DNA from: an uncultured Oscillospiraceae bacterium
GTDB taxonomy: Bacteria; Bacillota; Clostridia; Oscillospirales; Oscillospiraceae
Length of the DNA stretch: 64,000 nucleotides
Direction of reading: 5' to 3'
Assembly (NCBI GenBank): GCA_944387015.1
Contig: CALXDH010000011.1
Coordinates: 1-64,000, forward strand
The notes under the pieces are model-generated. The model had not been told where the DNA came from and searched no databases. It was given only the letters and a program-made list of their open reading frames with translations. Below, in pieces: positions 7,485 to 16,822 of the stretch (position 1 is its first letter; every line of letters starts with the position of its first letter). The position numbers and the translations under genes are program-made.

Positions 7485-7516
7485 AAAAAAGCACCTGCCT
7501 TAGCAGGTGCTTTTGT
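7485..7516 (-). terminator. Terminator of tRNA-Val
   Basis: On the minus strand AAAGCACCTGC, loop TAAG, GCAGGTGCTTTTTT, directly behind the tRNA. Confidence 0.8.
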
Positions 7517-7593
7517 TGGTGGACGATACAGGACTCGAACCTGTGACCCCCTGCACGTCAAGCAGGTGCTCTAGCCAGCTGAGCTAATCGTCC
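7517..7593 (-). tRNA. tRNA-Val (GAC)
   Basis: 77 nt on the minus strand with encoded CCA. Acceptor GGACGAT/ATCGTCC, anticodon arm CCTGC-TTGACGT-GCAGG giving anticodon GAC, T-loop TTCGAGT. Confidence 0.93.
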
Positions 7594-7609
7594 GAAGCGG
7601 AACGTGTAT

Positions 7610-7638
7610 ATACTACACGACTTTATTTGATTTGTCAA
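7610..7638 (-). promoter_or_regulatory. tRNA-Val promoter
   Basis: Minus strand: TTGACA (7633-7638), 17-bp spacer, TAGTAT (7610-7615). Confidence 0.75.
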
Positions 7639-7803
7639 CTGCTTTTTGAAAAAACTGCATTTTTTTTGAAAGACCGCATACAAGGTGAGGGAACGGCCGG
7701 AAACGGCGTGAAAATTCGAACAAGAGTAAACGGTTAATGACCTAAAAAAATTGGAAAAACACACAAGATTGGCGGAAGGGGCCTGCCTCAACCCACAAAA
7801 AGA

Positions 7804-7833
7804 TTGACGGAGAAGTTTTAATTGTGCTACGAT
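7804..7833 (+). promoter_or_regulatory. Promoter of the glutamate dehydrogenase pair
   Basis: TTGACG (7804-7809), 18-bp spacer, TACGAT (7828-7833). The rest of the 318-bp gap 7594-7911 shows only AT-rich sequence and no convincing gene. Confidence 0.6.
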
Positions 7834-7908
7834 TTAAACAACTAATGTGTGACAGGCGCGGCGCAGCATTCGCTGTGTGCAGTCAACGGCCTGCCTCGGG
7901 AGGTATAG

Positions 7909-9258
<1,350 letters not shown>

Positions 9259-9271
9259 GGAGGGCAGCGGA

Positions 9272-10618
9272 ATGAGCGAGTATGCTGCCAGCGTGTCCGC
9301 TGCCCTGGAGCAGCGGTACGCCAATCAGCCTGAGTACCTGCAGGCAGTGCAGGCCTGGCTGGAGATGATCCAGCCGGCTGTGACCGACGATCCCCGCTTT
9401 GAGCGGCTGGATCTTTTGACCCGGATGGTGGAGCCGGAGCGGATGCTCTCCTTCACTGTGCCCTGGGTGGATGACCAGGGCATGGCTCATACGAACCACG
9501 GATACCGGGTGCAGTTCAACAGCGCCATCGGCCCCTACAAGGGCGGATTGCGCTTCCATCCCACGGTGAACCCCTCTGTGGTGAAGTTCCTGGGATTTGA
9601 GCAGACTTATAAGAACGCCCTGACGGGCCTTCCCATCGGCGGCGCCGCCGGCGGTGCGGACTTCGATCCCCGGGGCAAGAGCAACCGGGAGATCATGCGC
9701 TTTTGCCAGAGCTTCATGACGGCCCTGTACCGCCACATCGGCTCCGACACCGACATCCCCGCCGGTGACATCGGCGTGGGCGCCCGGGAGATCGGCTACC
9801 TCTTCGGCGAGTACAAGCGCCTGACGGGCCGCTCCGAGAGCAGCGCCCTGACCGGCAAGGGGCTGACCTACGGCGGCAGTAAGATCCGCCAGGAGGCCGC
9901 CGGCTTCGGCACCGTGTATTTCCTGGCCCGGATGATGGAGCAGCAGGGCGAGACCCTGGAGGGCAAGCGCCTGGCCGTCTCCGGCTTCGGCAACATGTCC
10001 TGGGGCGTGTGCCGCAAGAGCGCCGAGCTGGGCGGCAAGGTGGTGACCCTCTCCGGCCCCGACGGCTATGTCTACGACCCCGACGGCATTACCACCCAGG
10101 AGAAGTTCGACTTCATGCTCTCCATGCGTGCCGCCGGAGAGGACCGGGTGGAGGCCTATGCCGACCGCTTCGGCGTGGAGTTCTACGCCGGCAAGAAGCC
10201 CTGGGAGGTGCCGGTGGACATCGCGGTGCCCTGCGCCACCCAGAACGAGCTGGACGTGGAGGACGCGGTGATGCTCGTGGCCAACAACGTGCGCTACTAC
10301 GTGGAGGCGGCCAACATGCCCGCCACCGCAGAGGCACTGAAGCTGCTGCGCCTGAGCCCCCGCATCCTGACGGCGGGCTCCAAGGCCTCCGGTTCCGGCG
10401 GCGTGGTGGTCTCCGCTCTGGAGATGGTGCAAAACAGCGTGCGCTACAGCTGGTCCCGGAAGGAAGTGGACGACCGGCTGCGCAGCATCATGAACAACAT
10501 CTACGATCTGTCCGCGGCCGCTGCGGCCGAGTACGATCTGGGCTATGATCTGATCGCAGGCAGCGACATCGCCGCCTTCAAGAAGATCTCCGAAGCCATG
10601 ATCGCCCAGGGACTTTGA
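9272..10618 (+). CDS. Glutamate dehydrogenase paralogue lacking the catalytic lysine
   Basis: 448 residues, collinear with the preceding gdhA. Substrate-binding Lys90 (GPYKGG), Lys114 (YKNALTG) and Asp166 (PAGDIG) are kept, but the catalytic-lysine motif reads GGAAGGAD: position 126 is Ala where glutamate dehydrogenases have Lys (K125 in C. symbiosum numbering). The codons GGC GCC GCC GGC make this unambiguous. A second change is SGSGGVVVS where the active copy has NAGGVATS. The coenzyme domain (GFGNMSWG, LSGPDGYVYDP) otherwise resembles the clostridial NAD-type enzyme. It is probably inactive as a dehydrogenase or changed in chemistry. Since it is cotranscribed with gdhA, a regulatory subunit in a mixed hexamer is plausible. 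GGAGG precedes the ATG. Confidence 0.9.
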   Translation: MSEYAASVSAALEQRYANQPEYLQAVQAWLEMIQPAVTDDPRFERLDLLTRMVEPERMLSFTVPWVDDQGMAHTNHGYRVQFNSAIGPYKGGLRFHPTVNPSVVKFLGFEQTYKNALTGLPIGGAAGGADFDPRGKSNREIMRFCQSFMTALYRHIGSDTDIPAGDIGVGAREIGYLFGEYKRLTGRSESSALTGKGLTYGGSKIRQEAAGFGTVYFLARMMEQQGETLEGKRLAVSGFGNMSWGVCRKSAELGGKVVTLSGPDGYVYDPDGITTQEKFDFMLSMRAAGEDRVEAYADRFGVEFYAGKKPWEVPVDIAVPCATQNELDVEDAVMLVANNVRYYVEAANMPATAEALKLLRLSPRILTAGSKASGSGGVVVSALEMVQNSVRYSWSRKEVDDRLRSIMNNIYDLSAAAAAEYDLGYDLIAGSDIAAFKKISEAMIAQGL

Positions 10619-10627
10619 TTGAAAACG

Positions 10628-10666
10628 AAAACGGCCCGGAGGGAAGTTCCCTCCGGGCTGTTTTTT
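10628..10666. terminator. Terminator after the gdh pair, possibly bidirectional
   Basis: ACGGCCCGGAGGG, loop, CCCTCCGGGCTGT then T6; the minus strand also reads into a T-rich run before the convergent dehydrogenase gene. Confidence 0.85.
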
Positions 10667-10691
10667 GCCTTGCGGTCTCTGCAGGACGGTC

Positions 10692-11813
10692 TCAGCGGTG
10701 TTCCGCCGCATAGGCGTCCAGATAGTAGATGGCGTTGATGAGCGTCTCCCGGGAGAAGTACCGGGGCACGTTGGTGACGTTCCAGCGCTTGCCGTAGACC
10801 TCGTCCACCAGGGCCTCCACGCTCCGGTCCCGGTTTTCCTCCGTCAGGCCGATGTCCGCCGTGCACACCGGCAGGCCGATGTCCCGGCAGAAGGAAAAGG
10901 CCTCCCCGAAGCGCTCCATGTCGTTTTGGACGATCAGCTGCACCAGGGTGCAGTAGCCCACACCGGTGCCGTGGAGCAGCGGCCGGATGGGCAGCACATG
11001 GAAGCCCGCCTCCAGGCCGTGGGCGATGGAGACGCCGGTGCACTCAAAGCCCAGGCCGGAGAGCAGCACCGTGGCCTCCACCACGTCCTCGTAGGCGGGG
11101 GTGCGGAGGTGGTGCCGGGCGGCGAGAAGGGCTTCCCGGCCCTTGGAGAGCAGGACGTCATAGCTCAGCTTGGCTGCGGCCATACCTAAAAGCGTGGGGC
11201 CGTAATCTCCGGCGCCGGCGTTGCAGACGTTGTTGTTGGCGAAGGAGGCCTGGGCCTCGATGTAGGTGGCCAGGGCGTCCCCCATGCCGGAGACCATCAT
11301 CCAGGCGGGGGACTGGACGGTGATCTCCGTGTCCACCACCACATAGTCCGGGTTTTTGGAGTGGACCACCAGCTTGGGCTGCTCATGGGGATTGTGGAGC
11401 ACGGTGTGGGTGGAGGTGGGCGCGTCGGTGGTGAGGGCGGTGGGGACACAGATGAAGGCCTTGCCGTAGAAGGCACCCACCGCCTTGCTGATGTCGCAGG
11501 TTTGCCCGCCGCCGATGCCGATGACGGTGTCGGGCAGCTGGGGCAGCGTCCTGCAGAAGTCCACCAGCTGGCGCAGCGTGTCGTCGGTGGCGGTGCCGGG
11601 GTAGGCCACGGTCCAGGCGGTCATGCCCGCGCTTTCAAACAGCGCCGGGATCGTCTGGCGGTAGGTCTCGTAGAAGAAGGAGTCGATGATGGCAAGGGCC
11701 GTGCTCCCGTAGTTGGACGCGAAGTGAGGGAGATTGCGGATCTCGCCGGGACCCTGGATGTACCGGGAAGGGGACTGAAAGGCGCGGGATTCGTTCGCTT
11801 TTCCGCTGGGCAT
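10692..11813 (-). CDS. Iron-containing alcohol dehydrogenase family, glycerol-dehydrogenase-like
   Basis: 373 residues. The N-terminal half binds NAD(H) through IGIGGGQTCDISKAVG. The C-terminal half carries the family's metal ligands: Asp in SGMGDALATY and His residues in IAHGLEAG and LLHGTGVGY. The closest fit is the glycerol dehydrogenase/GldA branch (glycerol to dihydroxyacetone, or related hydroxyketone reductions); DDTLRQLVDF near residue 75 is also typical. The ATG at 11813 has GGAGG 8 bp upstream; a longer frame running back to 12287 would enter the oppositely oriented MoxR gene and is not real. It converges on the gdh pair and is alone in its transcription unit. Confidence 0.85.
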   Translation of the reverse strand: MPSGKANESRAFQSPSRYIQGPGEIRNLPHFASNYGSTALAIIDSFFYETYRQTIPALFESAGMTAWTVAYPGTATDDTLRQLVDFCRTLPQLPDTVIGIGGGQTCDISKAVGAFYGKAFICVPTALTTDAPTSTHTVLHNPHEQPKLVVHSKNPDYVVVDTEITVQSPAWMMVSGMGDALATYIEAQASFANNNVCNAGAGDYGPTLLGMAAAKLSYDVLLSKGREALLAARHHLRTPAYEDVVEATVLLSGLGFECTGVSIAHGLEAGFHVLPIRPLLHGTGVGYCTLVQLIVQNDMERFGEAFSFCRDIGLPVCTADIGLTEENRDRSVEALVDEVYGKRWNVTNVPRYFSRETLINAIYYLDAYAAEHR

Positions 11814-12006
11814 GGGAAGGACCTCCGTATCAGAATCAAATTGGACGAACCGTCCGGGATCTCTTCGTCCAGTATACCGCCCCGGATGGGGGATTGCAAC
11901 GCGGCGGGGCGGCGGAGTCCAGGCTTCATGAATCCAGACAAAATTCCGAGGCCGTTTTGGGGGAAAATTCCCAACTCCTGCTCCCAAGGAGGAATGCCCC
12001 AGGCAG

Positions 12007-12035
12007 TTGCATTCCCGGCAAAAGTCCGGTACAAT
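12007..12035 (+). promoter_or_regulatory. Promoter of the MoxR/VWA operon
   Basis: TTGCAT (12007-12012), 17-bp spacer, TACAAT (12030-12035). Confidence 0.55.
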
Positions 12036-12090
12036 AATCTTTTCGCAGGCAATGCCTGCCGCAATCACCCAAGACAAGGAGACATGACCC

Positions 12091-12903
12091 ATGAATGAAA
12101 CGTTTCGGGGCAGCAGCCAGTACGTGGCGTCGGAAGATCTGATGACCGCCGTGAACATTGCCGTCACGCTGGAAAAGCCCCTGCTGATCAAAGGCGAGCC
12201 GGGCACCGGCAAGACCATGCTTGCCCAGGCGGTGGCGGACGCCCTGGGCAAGCAGCTCATCATCTGGAACGTGAAGTCCACCACCAAGGCCCAGGACGAA
12301 CTGTACGTCTACGATGTGGTCCAGCGGCTCTACGACAGCCAGTTCGGCACAAACGGCGTGGATGACATCGCCCGCTATATCAAGATGGGCAAGCTGGGAG
12401 AGGCCTTCCGGGCGGAGGAGCAGGTGGTGCTGCTGATCGACGAGATCGACAAGGCGGACCTGGAGTTCCCCAACGACCTTCTCTGGGAGCTGGACCAGAT
12501 GGAGTTCTATATCCCGGAGACCAAGGAGACGGTGAAGGCCAAGCACCGGCCCATCGTCATCATCACCTCCAACGCGGAAAAGGAGTTGCCGGACGCCTTT
12601 TTGCGCCGGTGTGTGTTCCATTATATCGAGTTCCCCGACCAGGAGCAGATGGAGCAGATCCTCCGTGTCCACTTCGGGGACCTGGATGGCCGGCTCATCG
12701 CCCAGGCCCTGGCGGCGTTCTACTGGGTGCGGAGCCTCCGGGAGGTGGAGAAGAAGCCCAGCACCTCGGAACTGGTGGACTGGCTGCGGGCCCTGGTGGC
12801 CGGCGGTGTGGACCCGGAGCGGCTGGAGAAGGAGATCCCCTTCGCCGGTGTGCTGCTGAAAAAGGACAAGGATCTGCGAGCCCTGCAGCGGGCCAGGCGG
12901 TGA
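12091..12903 (+). CDS. MoxR-type AAA+ ATPase
   Basis: 270 residues. Walker A is GEPGTGKT at 35-42 and Walker B is VVLLIDEIDKAD at about 112-123, followed by a sensor-1 Asn (ITSNAEKELPDAFLRR) with the Arg finger. MoxR ATPases work as hexameric chaperones with von Willebrand factor A partners, often to insert cofactors or activate enzymes. Here the VWA gene follows after 3 bp, confirming the pair. ATG with AAGGAG 9 bp upstream. The client is unknown, since no metalloenzyme is encoded next to it. Confidence 0.92.
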   Translation: MNETFRGSSQYVASEDLMTAVNIAVTLEKPLLIKGEPGTGKTMLAQAVADALGKQLIIWNVKSTTKAQDELYVYDVVQRLYDSQFGTNGVDDIARYIKMGKLGEAFRAEEQVVLLIDEIDKADLEFPNDLLWELDQMEFYIPETKETVKAKHRPIVIITSNAEKELPDAFLRRCVFHYIEFPDQEQMEQILRVHFGDLDGRLIAQALAAFYWVRSLREVEKKPSTSELVDWLRALVAGGVDPERLEKEIPFAGVLLKKDKDLRALQRARR

Positions 12904-12906
12904 GCC

Positions 12907-14103
12907 ATGTTCGCGTCATTTTTTTACCTCCTGCGCCAGCGGGGGCTGGACGTGTCCCTCAATGAGTGGCTGACGCTGCTCCAGGGTATGGAGCAGGGGC
13001 TCCACCGCTCCAGTCTTACGGGATTCTACCAGCTGTGCCGGGCGGTACTGGTGAAAAGCGAGGCGGAGTACGACCGGTTCGACCAGGTGTTTCTGGAGTT
13101 TTTCAAGGACGTCCCCTGGCAGGGCGAGCTGCCGGAGGAGGTGCTGCAGTGGCTGGAGCACCCCAAGGAGGACCTGGGGGAGACGGTGCGCCGCCTGCGG
13201 GACCTGGGGATGCCGGAGGAGTCGCTGGAGGAGCTGCTCCGGCGTCTGGAAGAGCGGCTCAAGGAGCAGACCGAGGAGCACAACGGCGGCAACTACTGGG
13301 TGGGCACCCAGGGCCGCACCCCCTGGGGCAACAGCGGCTGGTACCCCGGCGGCATCCGCATTGGCGGCCAGGGCCGCCACCGCACCGCCATGACGGTGGC
13401 GGGAGAGCGGAAGTACCGGGATTTCCGGAAGGACAACACCCTGGACACCCGCCAGTTCCAGATGGCCTTCCGGCTGCTGCGGCAGCTCTCCGTCCAGGCG
13501 GACAGCAATGAGAAGGTGCTGGATGTGGACGGCACCATCCGGGATACCTGCGACAACGCGGGCACGCTGAAGGTCCGCTACAAAAACCCCCGGAAAAACG
13601 CGGTGAAGGTGCTGCTTTTGATGGATTCCGGCGGGTCCATGGAGTACTACGCCGGTCTTTGCAGCATGCTCTTCCAGGCGGCCACCAAGTCCAACAACTT
13701 CAAGGAGCTGCATACCTACTACTTCCACAACTGCGTCTACTCGGAGGTGTATACCCATCCGGGCCTGCGGTGGGACAGCGTGGTCCCCACGGAGTGGCTG
13801 CTGCAAAACTACGACGCCAGCTACAAGGTCATCATCGTGGGGGACGGGGCCATGAGCCCCTACGAGCTGCGGGAGCCCCGGTACGACTGGGAGAAGCGGA
13901 CCTACGGCGATTCCGGCCTTGCCTGGCTGGAGCGGCTGCGGCGCCACTATCCCTACCTCATCTGGCTCAACCCGGAGCCCATGCCGGCCCGGCCGGACTA
14001 CTGGAGCCAGACCCACTGGCAGCTGGCCCAGATCTTCCACATGTACGACCTCTCCGCCGAGGGCCTGGAGCAGGGCATGAAGCGGCTGATGGTCCGCCGG
14101 TAA
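12907..14103 (+). CDS. VWA-domain protein, partner of MoxR (CoxE-like)
   Basis: 398 residues. The N-terminal ~120 residues are helical (LNEWLTLLQGMEQGL...), then a Gly-rich region near residues 130-160 (GGNYWVGTQGRTPWGNSGWY), and a C-terminal VWA domain. The metal-ion site reads LLMDSGGSME, that is D-S-G-G-S rather than the classical D-x-S-x-S, a change I recall in this subfamily. The region YDWEKRTYGDSGLAWLERLRRHYP lies near the end. It starts 3 bp after the MoxR gene and is clearly coexpressed. It probably recruits the client protein for the ATPase. The ribosome site is poor, so it likely depends on coupling. Confidence 0.85.
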   Translation: MFASFFYLLRQRGLDVSLNEWLTLLQGMEQGLHRSSLTGFYQLCRAVLVKSEAEYDRFDQVFLEFFKDVPWQGELPEEVLQWLEHPKEDLGETVRRLRDLGMPEESLEELLRRLEERLKEQTEEHNGGNYWVGTQGRTPWGNSGWYPGGIRIGGQGRHRTAMTVAGERKYRDFRKDNTLDTRQFQMAFRLLRQLSVQADSNEKVLDVDGTIRDTCDNAGTLKVRYKNPRKNAVKVLLLMDSGGSMEYYAGLCSMLFQAATKSNNFKELHTYYFHNCVYSEVYTHPGLRWDSVVPTEWLLQNYDASYKVIIVGDGAMSPYELREPRYDWEKRTYGDSGLAWLERLRRHYPYLIWLNPEPMPARPDYWSQTHWQLAQIFHMYDLSAEGLEQGMKRLMVRR

Positions 14104-14152
14104 GGCGCAGATTTCCACCGGAATTGTGGAAAACCATGGGCGCTCCAAACAA

Positions 14153-14190
14153 AAAAATCCGCGTGTCTCGCACGAGACACGCGGATTTTT
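14153..14190. terminator. Bidirectional terminator
   Basis: AATCCGCGTGTCTCG, loop CAC, CGAGACACGCGGATT flanked by A-run and T-run, between convergent operons. Confidence 0.9.
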
Positions 14191-14194
14191 ACAG

Positions 14195-14968
14195 TCAGTT
14201 TCCACATTCCATGGAGATCTGGTTGAACATGGTGAGGATGTCGTCCATGGAGGTGGCGCGCTTCTCCTTCCCGGCCCGGTCCAGCACCACATGGCCCCGG
14301 CTCATCATGAGGATCCGGTCGCCGTATTCCACGGCGTGGCGCAGGTTGTGGGTCACCATCATGGCGGTGAGGTGCTTTTCCCGGATGACCTTGTCGGTCA
14401 GCTCCATGATGATCTCGGCGGTCTTGGGGTCCAGGGCCGCCGTGTGTTCGTCCAGGATCAAAAACTGGAGAGGCGTCATGGTGGCCATCAGCAGTGCCAC
14501 GGCCTGCCGCTGGCCGCCGGAGAGGGCACCCATCTTCACGTCCAGCTTATCCTCCAGCCCCAGCCCCAGGGACTGGAGCTGCTGGCGGTAGAAGTCCACC
14601 CGCCGCCGGTTCACGCCCCGGCTCAGGCCGAAGGAACGGCCCTTGTTGTCCGCGAGAGACAGGTTTTCCAGCATGGTCAGGTTGGGGGCAGTGCCTGCCG
14701 CCGGGTTCTGGTATACCCGGCCCATGGAGGCGTAGCGCTGGTAGTCCTTCTGGCGGGCGATGCTCTTGCCGCCCACCAGCACGTCGCCGCCCTCGATGGG
14801 GATGGAGCCGCAGATGATGTTCAAAAGAGAGGTCTTGCCGCTGCCGTTGCTGCCCACGATGGAGACGAACTGCCCTTCCTCCACCGTCAATGAGAAGTGG
14901 TCGAAGAGCCGCTGCTCCGTCACGGTGCCGGGATTATAGACCTTGGTGATGTCCCGTACTTCAAGCAT
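14195..14968 (-). CDS. ABC transporter ATPase (Trp-uptake operon)
   Basis: 257 residues. Walker A GSNGSGKTS, signature LSGGQRQ, Walker B LILDEHTAALD, switch His in MVTHNLRH. It is the energising subunit for the permease encoded just upstream, whose stop it overlaps by 8 bp (14961-14968). It is the last gene of the T-box-controlled operon. By sequence it is close to the ATPase at 18416-19210, showing that the two transporter operons are paralogous. Family relatives pair with DUF534/ABC_sub_bind-type binding proteins; the tryptophan assignment comes from the T-box, not from this protein. Confidence 0.93.
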   Translation of the reverse strand: MLEVRDITKVYNPGTVTEQRLFDHFSLTVEEGQFVSIVGSNGSGKTSLLNIICGSIPIEGGDVLVGGKSIARQKDYQRYASMGRVYQNPAAGTAPNLTMLENLSLADNKGRSFGLSRGVNRRRVDFYRQQLQSLGLGLEDKLDVKMGALSGGQRQAVALLMATMTPLQFLILDEHTAALDPKTAEIIMELTDKVIREKHLTAMMVTHNLRHAVEYGDRILMMSRGHVVLDRAGKEKRATSMDDILTMFNQISMECGN

Positions 14969-15902
14969 GGATGATCTCCTCTCCTTTCCGGCCGGAGACC
15001 ACCAGCACCAGCAAAAACAGTACCGCGGTCACCAGCTTGAGCATATTGGTGGGCAGGCCCAGGCTCATGGCGATCTGGATGCAGGCCTTGTAGAGGAAGC
15101 TGCCCACGATCACCGCCGTGGTGTCCCGGGGGGAGCCCAAAAACCGCAGCGGACGGCACCGGCGCAATGCCTGGGCAAGGCCCGTGGCTCCGTAGAAGCG
15201 GAAGAGGGACACGCCGATGATGACCGCCGCCAGACCGAACACCAGCTGGCCGGTGCCCATGGTGGCGGAGAAGCTCCGGGTCTCGTGGCACACCAGGCAG
15301 CCGCCCAGGGCCACCAGGGCGTTGGAGATCATAAGGCCCAGGATCTTCACGCTGCCCTTGTCCCGGGCAAGGGACGTCACGAGAGAAGCGTTGTCGCCCA
15401 CGGCCCGCAGCAGCAGGCCGGACTTGGTCTTGAAGTAGAGATCCAGCACCAGCTTGACGATCACCGCCAGCACCAGGGAGATGACCAGCTTCCGGCCGGA
15501 GAGGGTGAGCCCGCCCAGGACGGCCATGGTGGAAGGCGCGGTGAAGATGGTGTCCACCGCCCGCTCCACCGGCAGATTGGCGCCGCCGGCGATGAGCAGG
15601 TTTACGGAAAACAGCGCGGTCATGGTGATAATGCCCGCCAGAAGGTCCCGGACTTTGAGCCGCACATGGACCACACCGGTGAAGAGGCCCGCCAGAGCGC
15701 CCACCAGCAGGGAGATCACCAGCGTCAGCCAGGGGTCCACGCCCTTGATGAGCAGCAACGCGGTGACGGCGGCACCCAGGGGAAAGGTGCCGTCTACCCC
15801 CAGGTCGGGGAAGTCCAGAATGGAATAGGTGATATACACGCCGAAGGAGACCAGGGCGTAAATGAGTCCCTGGATCAGCGTGCTGACAAACAAGTCTGCC
15901 AT
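14961..15902 (-). CDS. ABC transporter permease (Trp-uptake operon)
   Basis: 313 residues of mostly hydrophobic sequence, about eight membrane segments, of the branched-chain/sugar-type permease family (BPD_transp_2). The segment EVVFGLAAVIIGVSLF-like near residue 230 and the N-terminal YITYSILDFPDLGVDG match the paralogous permease at 19203-20198. Start ATG at 15902 with AAGGAGG 7 bp upstream; a longer frame back to 16013 overlaps the upstream hydrolase gene and lacks a ribosome site. It sits between the fumarylacetoacetase-fold gene and the ATPase and is translationally coupled to the latter. Confidence 0.9.
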   Translation of the reverse strand: MADLFVSTLIQGLIYALVSFGVYITYSILDFPDLGVDGTFPLGAAVTALLLIKGVDPWLTLVISLLVGALAGLFTGVVHVRLKVRDLLAGIITMTALFSVNLLIAGGANLPVERAVDTIFTAPSTMAVLGGLTLSGRKLVISLVLAVIVKLVLDLYFKTKSGLLLRAVGDNASLVTSLARDKGSVKILGLMISNALVALGGCLVCHETRSFSATMGTGQLVFGLAAVIIGVSLFRFYGATGLAQALRRCRPLRFLGSPRDTTAVIVGSFLYKACIQIAMSLGLPTNMLKLVTAVLFLLVLVVSGRKGEEIIHA

Positions 15903-15927
15903 GGCAGACCCTCCTTTGCAGAGAAAA

Positions 15928-16794
15928 TCAGCGGACGGTGTTGCGGATGGTGCCGATGCCCTGGATGGTGCACTCCACCACGTCGCCGGACTGGAGGAAC
16001 TTGGGGGGATCAAAGCCCATGCCCACGCCGGCAGGGGTGCCGGTGGCGATGATGGTGCCGGGCAGCAGCGTCATCCCGGTGGTGAGCTCCTCCAGAAGGG
16101 CGGGGATGCTGGTGAGGAAAAGCCGGGTGTTGGAGTGCTGCCGGAGTTCGCCGTTGACGGCGGAGGAGATGTCCAGGGCCGGGGGGAAGGCAATCTCGTC
16201 GGCGGTGACGATGCAGGGACCCATGGGGGTGAAGCCGTCCAGGCTCTTGCCGAAGTACCACTGCTTGTGGCTGGTCTGCACGTCCCGGGCGGAGACGTCG
16301 TTGAGGACCGTGTAGCCGAAGATGTAGTCGCCGGCCTCCTCCGCCTTCACGTTCCGGGCGGCCTTGCCCAGGATCACGCCCAGCTCCACCTCGTAGTCCA
16401 GCCGCTCCACCAGATCGGCGTGGCGCTCAATGTCGCCCTCCGGCGCCACCGCCTGGGAGACCCGCTTGGAGAAGTACACCGCCACCGGCTTTTCCTTGGT
16501 GAAGGCCTCGGCGTTGTACTGAGCGGCCTCATCGGCGTGGTCCTTGTAGTTCATGCCCAGGCACAAGATGTCCTGCCGGGGGCGGGGGATGGGAGCCAGC
16601 AGCTCCACCTCTGCCAGGGGCACCCGGACGCCGGCGCGCTCCGCCGCGGAGGCGGCGGAGCGGAGATCGGCGGGGGACGTGGTCTTGATGAGGGTGTTCA
16701 TGTCGGGATAATCCAGAGGCAGGACGGCGGTCTCGTCCTGGGTGAGGACGCCCACACGCTGCGTGTTTTCAAAGCGATAGGTGACAAGTTTCAT
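15928..16794 (-). CDS. Fumarylacetoacetate hydrolase family protein
   Basis: 288 residues. The FAH fold is recognised from LGMNYKDHADE, the acidic metal ligands in YEVELGVILGK, the segment GYTVLNDVSARDVQ and the end GTPAGVGMGFDPPKFLQSGD. Members hydrolyse or decarboxylate beta-diketo acids or oxaloacetate using Mg2+ or Mn2+. Substrate cannot be told from sequence. It is unusual here because it lies inside an ABC-uptake operon between the binding-protein and permease genes, which suggests that it processes a compound derived from the imported substrate. Start ATG at 16794 with AAGGAG 8 bp upstream. Confidence 0.9.
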   Translation of the reverse strand: MKLVTYRFENTQRVGVLTQDETAVLPLDYPDMNTLIKTTSPADLRSAASAAERAGVRVPLAEVELLAPIPRPRQDILCLGMNYKDHADEAAQYNAEAFTKEKPVAVYFSKRVSQAVAPEGDIERHADLVERLDYEVELGVILGKAARNVKAEEAGDYIFGYTVLNDVSARDVQTSHKQWYFGKSLDGFTPMGPCIVTADEIAFPPALDISSAVNGELRQHSNTRLFLTSIPALLEELTTGMTLLPGTIIATGTPAGVGMGFDPPKFLQSGDVVECTIQGIGTIRNTVR

Positions 16795-16822
16795 AAAGCT
16801 GCTCCTTTTTAAATGTAGAAGA

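Noticed and set aside
11814..12287. N-terminal extension of the glycerol-dehydrogenase-like frame
   Set aside because: It would overlap the MoxR gene on the other strand; the ATG at 11813 has a good ribosome site and fits family length.
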